DNA of 50,604 nucleotides from an uncultured Acidimicrobiia bacterium (lineage in GTDB: Bacteria > Actinomycetota > Acidimicrobiia > Acidimicrobiales > CAIXPF01): assembly GCA_903921205.1 (NCBI GenBank), contig CAIXPF010000074.1, positions 1 to 50,604 on the forward strand, given 5' to 3'. Below are positions 32,425 to 40,549 of the stretch, piece by piece (the stretch's first letter is position 1; each line of letters starts with the position of its first letter). Both the position numbers and the translations under genes were made by a program. A model generated the notes under the pieces. The model did not search any database, had not been told where the DNA came from, and saw only the letters and a list, made by a program, of their open reading frames with translations.

Positions 32425-33303
32425 TCAGCTGCGGGCTGCGAGCGCGGTGACCTGTTCGATGAGCGGCGCCCAGAAGAACCGGGGCAGGTCGTGGCCCATC
32501 CCCTCGAGCTCGAGCAGCTGCGCTCCCGGTACCAGCTCCGCCGTGCGACGACCGCCCTCGGGCCGGATCAGCCGGTCGGCCGTGCCGTGCACGACCAGCG
32601 TCGGCACCTCGAGCGCCGACAGACCCGCCTCCCGGCTCGGCGAGGCCACCAAGGCCACCAACTGGCGCAGCGTGCCGTCGCGGCGGGGAGAGCGTTCGAA
32701 CGCCCGGCGCGTCATCTCGACGATGAGCTCGTCGTCGAGATGATCGGGGCTACCCACCGCGCCAGCCCAACGACGGGCGGACGCGAGCGCGTCGTCGAGC
32801 GAGGGTCCGACCGGCTCGAGCAGCAACGCCAGCACGTCAGCCTCGGGCAGCAGGAGGTCACGCTCGCCGGTGGTGGACATCAGCGAGGTCAACGACTGGA
32901 CCCGCGAGGGGTGTTCGATGGCGATGGTCTGGGCGATCATCCCGCCCAACGACGAGCCGAGCACATGAGCCCGGTCGATATCCAGCGCATCGAGCAGGCC
33001 GACGGCATCGGTTGCGAGGTCGGTCAGGCGATAGGGGGCCTCGACCGCCGCTCCCCCGAGGAACGCCGCAGCAGCGGCATGCAGATCGACCGGGTCGTCG
33101 AGGAACTGCGACAGCCCGGCGTCACGGTTGTCGAAACGGATGACCAGGAACCCCCGATCGGCCAGTCCCCAGCAGAACTCCTCGTGCCAGTTGATGGCCT
33201 GGCCCCCCAGGCCCGCCACCAGCAGCAGCGGCGCACCGTCGTCGTCGCCCACCGTGTCGAACCACAGCTTCATTCCGTTCGCGTCGACCGTGCCCGAAGC
33301 CAT
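32425..33303 (-). CDS. Alpha/beta hydrolase
   Basis: A 292-residue hydrolase with the oxyanion and strand motif LLLVAGLGGQAINWHEEF, RFDNRDAGLS, the nucleophile elbow GSSLGGMIAQ, the acid in VVHGTADRLI and the catalytic His in EGMGHDLP. RFDNRDxGxS is characteristic of the RdmC-like esterase group. The ester substrate cannot be inferred. The ATG start has TATCCT 8 nt upstream, suggesting a near-leaderless mRNA. Confidence 0.92.
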   Translation of the reverse strand: MASGTVDANGMKLWFDTVGDDDGAPLLLVAGLGGQAINWHEEFCWGLADRGFLVIRFDNRDAGLSQFLDDPVDLHAAAAAFLGGAAVEAPYRLTDLATDAVGLLDALDIDRAHVLGSSLGGMIAQTIAIEHPSRVQSLTSLMSTTGERDLLLPEADVLALLLEPVGPSLDDALASARRWAGAVGSPDHLDDELIVEMTRRAFERSPRRDGTLRQLVALVASPSREAGLSALEVPTLVVHGTADRLIRPEGGRRTAELVPGAQLLELEGMGHDLPRFFWAPLIEQVTALAARS

Positions 33304-33311
33304 GGGCGCGC

Positions 33312-33317
33312 AGGATA
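33312..33317 (-). promoter_or_regulatory. Candidate -10 element of the alpha/beta hydrolase gene
   Basis: TATCCT on the minus strand lies 8 nt before the ATG at 33303. Confidence 0.45.
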
Positions 33318-33383
33318 GCCGTCTGCGGTCGCGGTCCCCCGGCGGGGCGACACCCTCCAGGCACGGCGAACCGCGAGACTGGC

Positions 33384-33920
33384 GTGGTGGACCACGTCAC
33401 CGCCGCATCCCCACCGCCAGCCGTGCACCAGGCGGCCTGGGAGGAACTCGAACCCCGGGTCGCCTACCGCCTGGCGGCGCTACGGTCCGCAGTGTTCGTG
33501 GTCGAACAGCAGTGCTGGTACCTCGACCTCGACGGCCGCGACCTCGAGCCCGGGGCGCGCCAGCTGTGGATAGAAGCGCCGGGCCCATCGCGCTCGAGTG
33601 CATCCGCCCACGACCGGGAGCATGCCGGCCCCACCGACAGCCCGGGCAGTGCCGACGAGCCCGACGGCACGGTCATCGCCGCCCTGCGATTGTTGCCCGA
33701 GCTGGAGGGGTGGCGCATCGGCCGCGTCGTGACCGACCCGACCCGACGTGGCGAGGGACTCGCCACGCTGCTGCTCCAGACTGCGCTCGCTCGGCCCGGA
33801 CCCTTCGTGCTCGACGCCCAGTCGCACCTCACCGGTTGGTACGAGGGTTTCGGGTTCCGGGTGGACGGCCCCGAGTTCATCGAGGACGGTATCCCCCACA
33901 CGCCGATGCGCCGAACGTAG
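33384..33920 (+). CDS. GNAT family N-acetyltransferase, ElaA-like
   Basis: A 178-residue protein resembling ElaA: AALRSAVFVVEQQCWYLDLDGRD at the N-terminal strand-helix, the acetyl-CoA-binding RIGRVVTDPTRRGEGLATLLL (the V-x-x-x-R-G-x-G/A motif) and WYEGFGFRVDGPEFIEDGIPH. A Ser/Ala/Gly-rich insert of about 30 residues near residue 70 interrupts the usual fold. The acceptor is unknown. The GTG start has no clear ribosome site; GTG at 33387 is adjacent. Confidence 0.85.
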   Translation: MVDHVTAASPPPAVHQAAWEELEPRVAYRLAALRSAVFVVEQQCWYLDLDGRDLEPGARQLWIEAPGPSRSSASAHDREHAGPTDSPGSADEPDGTVIAALRLLPELEGWRIGRVVTDPTRRGEGLATLLLQTALARPGPFVLDAQSHLTGWYEGFGFRVDGPEFIEDGIPHTPMRRT

Positions 33921-33923
33921 AGT
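33918..33923 (+). promoter_or_regulatory. Candidate -10 element of the MBOAT-SGNH unit
   Basis: TAGAGT overlaps the GNAT stop codon and would give a leader of about 56 nt before the MBOAT ATG. Confidence 0.35.
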
Positions 33924-33985
33924 TCGGGCAGGTCAGCCGTCCCGGACGCGGGGTGGCACAGGGCCCCGACCGAAGCCGGACGGTC

Positions 33986-35530
33986 ATGCTCTTCCCTACC
34001 TTCACCTTCGCCGTGTTCTTCGCCGTGGTACTCACGGTCGGCTGGGCGCTGCACCGCAACCGGGCGGCGTGGAAGCTGTTCATGCTGGCCGCCAGCTACT
34101 TCTTCTACGGCTTCTGGGACTGGCGGTTCATCGGCCTCATCGTGCTGTCCACGGTCGTGAACCAGGGCTTCGCCACCGTCATCGACCGCAGCGAACGCGA
34201 TCGTGCCCGCTCGGCGCTGCTGGTCGCGGGGGTGAGCTTCAACCTCGGCCTGCTGGGGTTCTTCAAGTACTACGGCTTCTTCGCCGAGTCGATGCGCGCC
34301 ACCATGGGCCGCGTCGGCCTGCCCGCGCCCCCGATGCTGCAGATCGTCCTGCCCATCGCCATCTCGTTCTTCACCTTCCAGGCGCTGTCCTACATCATCG
34401 ACGTGAAGCGGCGGGAGCTCACCCCGGCGCCGTTGATCGACTTCGCGCTGTACCTGTGCTTTTTCCCGCACCTCGTGGCCGGGCCCATCGTGCGGGCGTC
34501 GGAGTTCCTGCCGCAGCTGCAGGTTCGCCTCGACCCGCGCCGTATCGACCTGACCGGCGCGGCCACGCTCATCGGAGCCGGACTGTTCAAGAAGGTCGTG
34601 ATCTCGAGTTACCTGGCGAACGCCGTCGTCGACCCGGTCTTCAACAACCCGGGCCGCCACAGCAGCCTCGAGCTGCTCGCCGGGGTCTACGGCTACGCCA
34701 TCCAGATCTACGCCGACTTCTCGGGCTACACCGACATCGCCATCGGGATCGCTCTCCTGGTCGGTATCCGCTTCCCCCAGAACTTCAACCGGCCTTACAG
34801 CGCGGCCTCGATCCAGGACTTCTGGCGCCGCTGGCACATGACGCTGTCGAACTGGTTGCGCGACTACCTCTACATCCCGCTCGGCGGCAGCCGAGGTGGC
34901 CGGAACCGCCGCGACCGCAACCTCTTCCTCACCATGTTGCTCGGCGGCCTGTGGCACGGCGCGGCATGGACCTTCGTGATCTGGGGCGCCTACCAGGGTG
35001 CCGGGCTCGTCGTGGAACGACGGCTGGCCGAGAAGGCCTCGGGAGTCCAGGTGGCCCGACGGCGACGGCGGATCGCCGTGGTACCCGGCAGAAGGCCGGC
35101 GGACCCCGATGCCGCAGCCGCCGAGGTCGAGTACCCCTACGGCCTGCTCGACGAGCTGGACGCACCGGCGCCGGCGCGGTCGCGTTTCACCGAGCGCCAA
35201 CAGCGTTGGATCGGCCGTTTCATCACGTTCAACTTCATCTGCGTCGGCTGGGTGTTCTTCCGGGCCGACTCGGTCGGCGACGCCCTGCACATCCTGTGGC
35301 GCATTCCCTTCGCCTGGGGCGCCGCACCCCTGGTGACCCCGCTGCTGGCCGCCACCATCGCCGCCTGCCTGGCGGTGCAGTTCATCCCCCGGGCCCTCAC
35401 CCGCAACGTACTGGCCGGTCTGTCGCAGCTACCTGCCTGGGTCCACGGCGTGGCCTTCGGCGCCTTCCTGGTCCTCGTGGACCTCCTCGGCCCGACCGGC
35501 ATCGCCCCGTTCATCTACTTCAGGTTCTGA
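33986..35530 (+). CDS. MBOAT family membrane O-acyltransferase (AlgI/DltB-like)
   Basis: A 514-residue polytopic membrane protein. The start MLFPTFTFAVFFAVVLTVGW is hydrophobic from the first residues, as in AlgI. Hallmarks are the FFPHLVAGPIVRASEFLPQ stretch, FWRRWHMTLSNWLRDYLYIPLGG, and the catalytic His in LGGLWHGAAWTF. AlgI-type MBOATs move acyl, usually acetyl, groups across the membrane to exported polysaccharides or peptidoglycan. An Arg-rich cytoplasmic insert of about 60 residues follows the catalytic His. An SGNH protein gene starts 6 bp downstream, completing the pair. The upstream GTG at 33953 is less likely. Confidence 0.93.
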   Translation: MLFPTFTFAVFFAVVLTVGWALHRNRAAWKLFMLAASYFFYGFWDWRFIGLIVLSTVVNQGFATVIDRSERDRARSALLVAGVSFNLGLLGFFKYYGFFAESMRATMGRVGLPAPPMLQIVLPIAISFFTFQALSYIIDVKRRELTPAPLIDFALYLCFFPHLVAGPIVRASEFLPQLQVRLDPRRIDLTGAATLIGAGLFKKVVISSYLANAVVDPVFNNPGRHSSLELLAGVYGYAIQIYADFSGYTDIAIGIALLVGIRFPQNFNRPYSAASIQDFWRRWHMTLSNWLRDYLYIPLGGSRGGRNRRDRNLFLTMLLGGLWHGAAWTFVIWGAYQGAGLVVERRLAEKASGVQVARRRRRIAVVPGRRPADPDAAAAEVEYPYGLLDELDAPAPARSRFTERQQRWIGRFITFNFICVGWVFFRADSVGDALHILWRIPFAWGAAPLVTPLLAATIAACLAVQFIPRALTRNVLAGLSQLPAWVHGVAFGAFLVLVDLLGPTGIAPFIYFRF

Positions 35531-35536
35531 GGGATC

Positions 35537-36643
35537 GTGGCCGAACCCCAGCCGCACGACCGCCGGCCAGGCCGTGACCGGCCCCACGCTGCCCGCTCCT
35601 CCCGCACGAGCCCGCGGGCGCGCACCCGCGAGGGGTTCCGCAAGCGTCGGCCCTTCCGCAGCGACCAAACCGTCGGCGCAGCTCTGCTGGCCCTGCTCGT
35701 CGCCTGTCTGCTCGGTTCGCAGTCGCTGGTCAACCTGGCGGCCCACCAGCCCTTCGGGGCCCAGCGCAGCGTGGCCCTGGCGCTGGCGAACGCGCTCGAC
35801 CGGGTCGCCGACGGCCTGTCACTCGACCGCCCTGCGAAGTTCGTGGAACAGCTCACCGGGCGCGTGCCCGAGGACCGCGTCGATGTCGAGGCCCTGCTGC
35901 AGCAACAGGCCCTCGGCGTCACCGACGACACGACCGATCCGCTCGACATCAACCCGGCCACCGGGCTGCGCTACCTCAGTACCGCCGAGCCGTTGCGGGT
36001 GCTGCTCGCCGGCGACTCGATGATGAACGACCTCGGTCCGTCCCTCACCGAGCTGGCCCCGGTGACGTTGACCTCGATCGAGCTCGACTACCGGGTCTCG
36101 AGCGGCCTGTCACGGCCCGACTTCTTCGACTGGCCGTCGCATCTGGCCCAGGTCCTCGACGCCGAGCAGCCCGAAGCGGTGGTGCTGGTGTTCGGTCCGA
36201 ACGACTTCCAGAACCTCGAGGTCGACGGCAAGATCCTCGAGGCCGGCAGCGCGCCGTGGCTGACCGAGTACCGCCGACGGGTGGGCGTGGTCATGGATCT
36301 GCTGCACCGGCCCGGCGTCACCGTGACCTGGGCGGCGCTGCCCGCCATGCGCGACCCCGAGTTCTCGGCCTCGATGGCCACGGTGTCCGGGGTCTACCGC
36401 AACGAGGCCGCCAGCCGGCCGTGGGTGCGCGTCGTCGAGTTGGGCAGCGCGCTCAACGGACCCGACGGCGGTTATGCGGCGACCTTGCCCGGCTCTGACG
36501 GGACGCCGGCAGCGCTTCGACAGGGCGACGGCATCCACCTGTCCCGGGCCGGCGCCGACCGGGCCGCGGTCGTCCTGTGGGACGACGTGTCCGAACGCTG
36601 GGCTGTTGCAGACGCAGCCGCCGAAGCCGCTGCCAACGGCTGA
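35537..36643 (+). CDS. Membrane-anchored SGNH-fold protein, DUF459-like (MBOAT partner)
   Basis: A 368-residue protein: a basic cytoplasmic region (1-43), a membrane anchor (about 46-62), then an extracellular SGNH hydrolase domain. The nucleophile Ser161 is in LLAGDSMM, with block III FGPNDFQN, and the Asp-His pair in GDGIHLSRAGA. In AlgI/AlgJ/AlgX and related pairs the SGNH protein accepts an acyl group from the MBOAT and passes it to a polymer. GAGGGA lies just before the GTG at 35537. The polymer substrate is unknown. Confidence 0.9.
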   Translation: MAEPQPHDRRPGRDRPHAARSSRTSPRARTREGFRKRRPFRSDQTVGAALLALLVACLLGSQSLVNLAAHQPFGAQRSVALALANALDRVADGLSLDRPAKFVEQLTGRVPEDRVDVEALLQQQALGVTDDTTDPLDINPATGLRYLSTAEPLRVLLAGDSMMNDLGPSLTELAPVTLTSIELDYRVSSGLSRPDFFDWPSHLAQVLDAEQPEAVVLVFGPNDFQNLEVDGKILEAGSAPWLTEYRRRVGVVMDLLHRPGVTVTWAALPAMRDPEFSASMATVSGVYRNEAASRPWVRVVELGSALNGPDGGYAATLPGSDGTPAALRQGDGIHLSRAGADRAAVVLWDDVSERWAVADAAAEAAANG

Positions 36644-36646
36644 CGC

Positions 36647-37357
36647 TCAGGCCAGTGCGACGGCCAGGCGCGCCACGGCCTGTGGGGTGCGGGTACCCCA
36701 CCAGAACAGGTCCTGCCCGTCGAGCACCACCGACGGGGCGATCGACGCCAGCTCCCGGCCATGGCGAGCCTTGAAGGGGTAGGGCTCGGTGGGTAGCAGG
36801 ATCAGGTCGGGCCGGGCCTCGGCCACCTCCTCGAGGGTGACCTCGGGGTAGCGGGCCGCACGGTCGGCGAAAAGTGGTTCGAACCCGATGTGGCGAAGCA
36901 CCGAAGCGCCGTAGGTCCTCGCCGACAGCGTCATCCAGGGACGCCGCCAGATCGGCACGAACACCCGGCGCCGTACCGGACGGTCTGTAGGAGCCGGAAG
37001 GTCGCCGAGCGCGGTGGATGCGGCGTCGAGGCCCAGCGCCGCGGTCACCCCGGCGAGGGCAGGGGCGACGTCGTGCACGGTGTCGATCCGCACGCTGTGA
37101 CAGCGCAGGCCGCGGGCAAGCAGCGCCTCGTAGTCCTCGAGTCGGTTCTCCTCCTCGCACACCAGCACCACGTCGGGTGCCAACTCGGCGATGGCGTCGA
37201 GGTCGGGATCCTTGGTCCCGCCGACGTGACGCAGCGCCGGTTGCTCGCAGAACCGGGTGCACGCCACCGGCGTCACCCCCCAGTGCAACACCGACTCGGT
37301 GAGCGACGGGACCAGCGATACCACGCGCACCGCGTCGGCCGCGGCACGACCGGGCAT
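36647..37357 (-). CDS. BtuF-like substrate-binding fold protein without signal peptide
   Basis: A 236-residue protein of the helical-backbone metal-receptor fold, as in vitamin B12 or siderophore binding proteins: VVSLVPSLTESVLHWGV, the DLDAIAELAPDVVLV motif, and PEVTLEEVAEARPDLILLP. Unlike typical transport receptors, it has no signal peptide or lipobox, so it looks cytoplasmic; such stand-alone forms exist and their role is unsettled. GGAGG lies 5 nt before the ATG at 37357. No ABC transporter genes are near. It is convergent with the SGNH gene, 3 bp apart. Confidence 0.85.
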   Translation of the reverse strand: MPGRAAADAVRVVSLVPSLTESVLHWGVTPVACTRFCEQPALRHVGGTKDPDLDAIAELAPDVVLVCEEENRLEDYEALLARGLRCHSVRIDTVHDVAPALAGVTAALGLDAASTALGDLPAPTDRPVRRRVFVPIWRRPWMTLSARTYGASVLRHIGFEPLFADRAARYPEVTLEEVAEARPDLILLPTEPYPFKARHGRELASIAPSVVLDGQDLFWWGTRTPQAVARLAVALA

Positions 37358-37370
37358 GCTCACCTCCGGC

Positions 37371-37973
37371 TCACATCCGGCCGAGGAGGTCGTTCTTCTT
37401 GGTCTCGAACTCCTCGTCGGAGATCAGGCCCCGGTCGCGCAGGTCGGCGAGCTGCGCGATCTGCTCGGGCACCGTGGCCGGACGACCACCGCCCTGGCCG
37501 AGCTTCTCGTGGCGGTCCATCTGCTCCTGGATGGTCTGCTGCACGTCCATCGGGCGGCGGACATCGTTGAAGGTGGTCACCCCGCGCTCGGAACCGGACT
37601 CGATGACCAGGTCGCCCGCACCGATCAACCGCTCGAAGACCGATTGCTGGAAGTCGACGGTGTTGATCTTCTCGAGCGGCATCTGCGTACCACGACGCGA
37701 CACCATGCCCTGCTGGAAGATCACCCGCTCGCTGGTGACGATGAAGTCGGTGCGCACCCAACGCAGGTAGCGCTGCGCGAACAACGCCAGCGCCAGGACC
37801 AGAACCGCCAACGCCACCCACTGCAGCACCCCGATGCCGAGCACCAGTGACCCCACGCCGAGAGCTACCGCGATCAGCAGCGAACCGATGCCGTCCATGA
37901 GTGCCCACCAGTGCGGGTGCAACTCGAGGATGATCTGCTCGCCGGGATGCAACATCTTCTCGGGGAATGCCAC
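37371..37973 (-). CDS. PH-domain membrane protein with C-terminal SHOCT motif
   Basis: A 200-residue protein: a short N-terminus, two membrane segments (about 23-45 and 48-66), then a bacterial PH-like (bPH2) domain (VTSERVIFQQGMVSRRG, MPLEKINTVDFQQS, ERLIGAGDLVI). A SHOCT helix pair closes the protein (AQLADLRDRGLISDEEFETKK). Such proteins are widespread in actinobacteria and of unknown function, probably membrane-peripheral oligomers. The BtuF-like gene follows within 14 bp. TACGCT 11 nt upstream is a possible -10. Confidence 0.88.
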   Translation of the reverse strand: MAFPEKMLHPGEQIILELHPHWWALMDGIGSLLIAVALGVGSLVLGIGVLQWVALAVLVLALALFAQRYLRWVRTDFIVTSERVIFQQGMVSRRGTQMPLEKINTVDFQQSVFERLIGAGDLVIESGSERGVTTFNDVRRPMDVQQTIQEQMDRHEKLGQGGGRPATVPEQIAQLADLRDRGLISDEEFETKKNDLLGRM

Positions 37974-38052
37974 CGCGCCAGCGTAGGCGACCCGGCGGTG
38001 CCATGGGTCGACGCAGGACGGCGGACACGATCGGCCCCGCCCGAGGCCGCGA

Positions 38053-38400
38053 TCAGTCCCAGCCGAGCTGTTCGAGGCGGTCGTCCTCGATGCCGAAGTG
38101 ATGGGCGATCTCGTGCACGACGGTGACCGCCACCTCCTCGATCAGCTCGTCGGTGTCGGCGCAGAAGTCGCAGCAGGCCAGCCGGTAGATCGTGATGCGG
38201 TCCGGCAGGACCAGGGCCCCGTAATCGTGGCGGTCGGTCAGCGGAATGCCCTCGTACAGGCCCAGCAGGTCGGGCTCGTCGGGATGACGGTCCTCGACGG
38301 TGACCACCACGTTGTCGATGAGCTCCGCCAGCTCGTCGGGCAACAGGTCGAGCGCCTCGCCCACCAGCCGTTCGAAGCGGGCCCGGGGAAGCGGGTCCAT
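38053..38400 (-). CDS. Minimal zinc metallopeptidase (DUF1025-type zincin)
   Basis: A 115-residue protein with the zincin motif HEIAH (96-100) followed by HFGIED, and upstream LPDELAELIDNVVVTVEDR and IYRLAC, the signature of the minimal actinobacterial metallopeptidase family. A small Cys cluster (76, 77, 80) lies in the middle. The family has been solved structurally as a stripped-down zincin, but the peptide substrate is unknown. TAGCGT lies 6 nt before the ATG, so the mRNA is probably leaderless. Confidence 0.9.
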   Translation of the reverse strand: MDPLPRARFERLVGEALDLLPDELAELIDNVVVTVEDRHPDEPDLLGLYEGIPLTDRHDYGALVLPDRITIYRLACCDFCADTDELIEEVAVTVVHEIAHHFGIEDDRLEQLGWD

Positions 38401-38406
38401 GCCGAC

Positions 38407-38412
38407 ACGCTA
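38407..38412 (-). promoter_or_regulatory. Candidate -10 element of the metallopeptidase gene (leaderless)
   Basis: TAGCGT on the minus strand lies 6 nt before the ATG at 38400. Confidence 0.5.
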
Positions 38413-38504
38413 ACGGCGAAGGGGCCCGACCCCACCCGCACCGCCGGCCGTTGCTCGGCGGGCGACATCGGCTCTGCCCACCCGTCGGGCCCGAGCCCGC
38501 TCCG

Positions 38505-38510
38505 TAGACT
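38505..38510 (+). promoter_or_regulatory. Candidate -10 element of the UvrD2-like gene (leaderless)
   Basis: TAGACT lies 7 nt before the GTG at 38518; no ribosome site is present. Confidence 0.5.
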
Positions 38511-38517
38511 CGGGCCC

Positions 38518-40464
38518 GTGGTACCCACCCAGCTGCTCGCCGGCCTCGACCCTCAGCAGCTGCACGCCGTCACCACCGCCTCCCAACCGTTGGTGATCCG
38601 CGCCGGCGCCGGGTCGGGCAAGACCCGGGTACTCACCCGACGAGTCGCCTACCGGGCGGCCATCGACGACCTCGATCCCCGCCGGGCCCTGTGCGTCACC
38701 TTCACCCGCGAGGCCGCCGCCGAGCTGCGCAGCAGGCTACGACGCCTGGGGCTGCGTGACCTGCCGGCCGCCGGCACGTTCCACGCCATCGCGCTCGGCC
38801 AGCTCCGCACCCGCTGGCACGATCAGCGCCAGGCCGAGCCCACGTTGCTGACCGACCGGACCGCCCTGTTGCGCCGTATCGCCGGCCACCGCCTCGACCC
38901 GGCCACGCTCAGCCGGGTCGCCGCCGAGATCGACTGGGCCCGCACCCGTTCGATCCGGCCGGACCGCTACGGCGACGCCCGCCAACGACAACGCCGGCAG
39001 CCGGGCGTGGACGCCGAGCTGGTGGCGTCGCTCTTCACCGAGCTCGAGACGGCCAAGCGCAAGGCCAAGCTCATCGACTTCGACGACCTCCTCGAACGCT
39101 GCGCCGAGGCGTTCCGCACCGATCAAGGATTCGCCGACGCCCAGCGATGGCGGTTCCGTCACCTGTTCGTCGACGAGTTCCAGGACGTGAACCCGCTGCA
39201 GTTCCGGCTGTTGCAGGCCTGGCTGGGCGACGGCCGCGACCTGTGCGCCGTCGGCGATGCCAACCAGGCCATCTACGGCTGGAACGGCGCCGACCCGACC
39301 CTGTTCGGCAGGCTGACCGACCTGCTCGACGGCGGCGAGGTGGTGGATCTGACCACCAACCACCGCTCCAGTCCCGCGGTCGTCGCAGTGGCCGGGGCCG
39401 CGCTGGCTCCCGGCGCGGCGCCCCGACCGTCGCTGGCGCGGCCCGAGGCGCCAGCGCCCCGCATCCTGGCCTGCCGCGACGAGGACCACGAGCTCGCCAC
39501 GATCGCCGGGCAGCTGCGGCGCTGGAACGACCGCGGCGTGCCGTGGCGCGAACAGGCCGTGCTGGTTCGGACCAATGCCCAGGTTCGGACCCTGGTCGAG
39601 GGCCTCGCACGCCACGCCATCCCCGCCGCCCGGGCCGGTAGCGCCGACCGGGCCCTGCTGCGGGCCCTCCCCCAGCCGACGGCCGGCACGACCTTCGAGC
39701 AGTTCCTCGAGGAGGTGAGCGACCCTGCGCTGGTCACCCTGGCCCAGGAGTACGCCGCTCTCGACCTGCGTCCGACGCCGGGCGGGTTCATCAGCTGGGC
39801 CGCCACGGCGAACGCCGACGAGGCCGTGTCCACCGATGCCGTGCGGGTCGGTACGTTCCACCGGGCCAAGGGGCGCGAGTGGCGAGCGGTGGTCGTCGCC
39901 GGCGTGGAGGACGGTTACGTACCGGCCTCCACCGTGCGCGCCGACGAGGAACGCCGGCTGTTCTACGTGGCGCTGAGCCGCGCCACCGAACTGCTCGTGT
40001 GCACCTGGGCAGCCGAACGGGTGGTGCGTGGCGCTGCAGGCGAGCGACGCCCGTCGCCGTACCTCGACGCCGTGGCCCGCGCCTGTACCGAGGCCCAGGC
40101 CGCCGACGAGGCCCGGCCGATGCCGCCGGACTTCGCCCGCAGCGCCGGCCTGAGCCGCACCGTTGCGGCCGCCGGTGAGAACTCCGTCCGAGCGACCGGG
40201 CCGGCGGGGCCCCGCGTGGCCACGACGTTGCTCGAGCGGCTCGGACGCGGGATCGAGCAACGCAACGCTGCGCTCCGGCGCTGGCGCGACGCCCAGGCCC
40301 GCCTCGCCGGCGTCCCGCCGCACCTCGTGCTCGGCGACGCAGCGCTTGCGGTGCTGGCCGAGGACCCGCCGGCAGACCTCGACGACCTCGCGGGACGCGC
40401 CGGCGTCGGCGCGTTGCGAGCCCGGCGGTTCGGGCCTGACCTGCTCCGGATACTGGGCAGTTGA
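38518..40464 (+). CDS. UvrD2-like superfamily 1 DNA helicase with HRDC domain
   Basis: A 648-residue helicase. Motifs: Q-motif region LDPQQLHAV, Walker A GAGSGKT, motif II VDEFQDVNPLQ, motif III GDANQAIYGWNGADP, TNHRSSP, GTFHRAKGREWRAVVVAGVEDG and RLFYVALSRATELL. The C-terminus (about 555-648) is an HRDC-type helical domain, as in mycobacterial UvrD2. The four-cysteine motif that joins the core to HRDC in UvrD2 is missing: that stretch (ACTEAQAADEARPMP onward) has no Cys cluster. The GTG at 38518 is chosen from the TAGACT-N7 spacing; the open frame upstream overlaps the metallopeptidase gene. Confidence 0.9.
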   Translation: MVPTQLLAGLDPQQLHAVTTASQPLVIRAGAGSGKTRVLTRRVAYRAAIDDLDPRRALCVTFTREAAAELRSRLRRLGLRDLPAAGTFHAIALGQLRTRWHDQRQAEPTLLTDRTALLRRIAGHRLDPATLSRVAAEIDWARTRSIRPDRYGDARQRQRRQPGVDAELVASLFTELETAKRKAKLIDFDDLLERCAEAFRTDQGFADAQRWRFRHLFVDEFQDVNPLQFRLLQAWLGDGRDLCAVGDANQAIYGWNGADPTLFGRLTDLLDGGEVVDLTTNHRSSPAVVAVAGAALAPGAAPRPSLARPEAPAPRILACRDEDHELATIAGQLRRWNDRGVPWREQAVLVRTNAQVRTLVEGLARHAIPAARAGSADRALLRALPQPTAGTTFEQFLEEVSDPALVTLAQEYAALDLRPTPGGFISWAATANADEAVSTDAVRVGTFHRAKGREWRAVVVAGVEDGYVPASTVRADEERRLFYVALSRATELLVCTWAAERVVRGAAGERRPSPYLDAVARACTEAQAADEARPMPPDFARSAGLSRTVAAAGENSVRATGPAGPRVATTLLERLGRGIEQRNAALRRWRDAQARLAGVPPHLVLGDAALAVLAEDPPADLDDLAGRAGVGALRARRFGPDLLRILGS

Positions 40465-40549
40465 GCCTCGGCCCGACGCCCGGCCCGGCGACGGTCCGAT
40501 CAGCGACGGCGCAGGCTGCCGGGCGGCACCCGGCGCAGCGACCAGCAGA

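Noticed and set aside
36647-37357. ABC transporter receptor for vitamin B12 or siderophores
   Set aside because: The fold fits, but there is no signal peptide or lipobox and no permease or ATPase gene nearby, so a transport role was not called.
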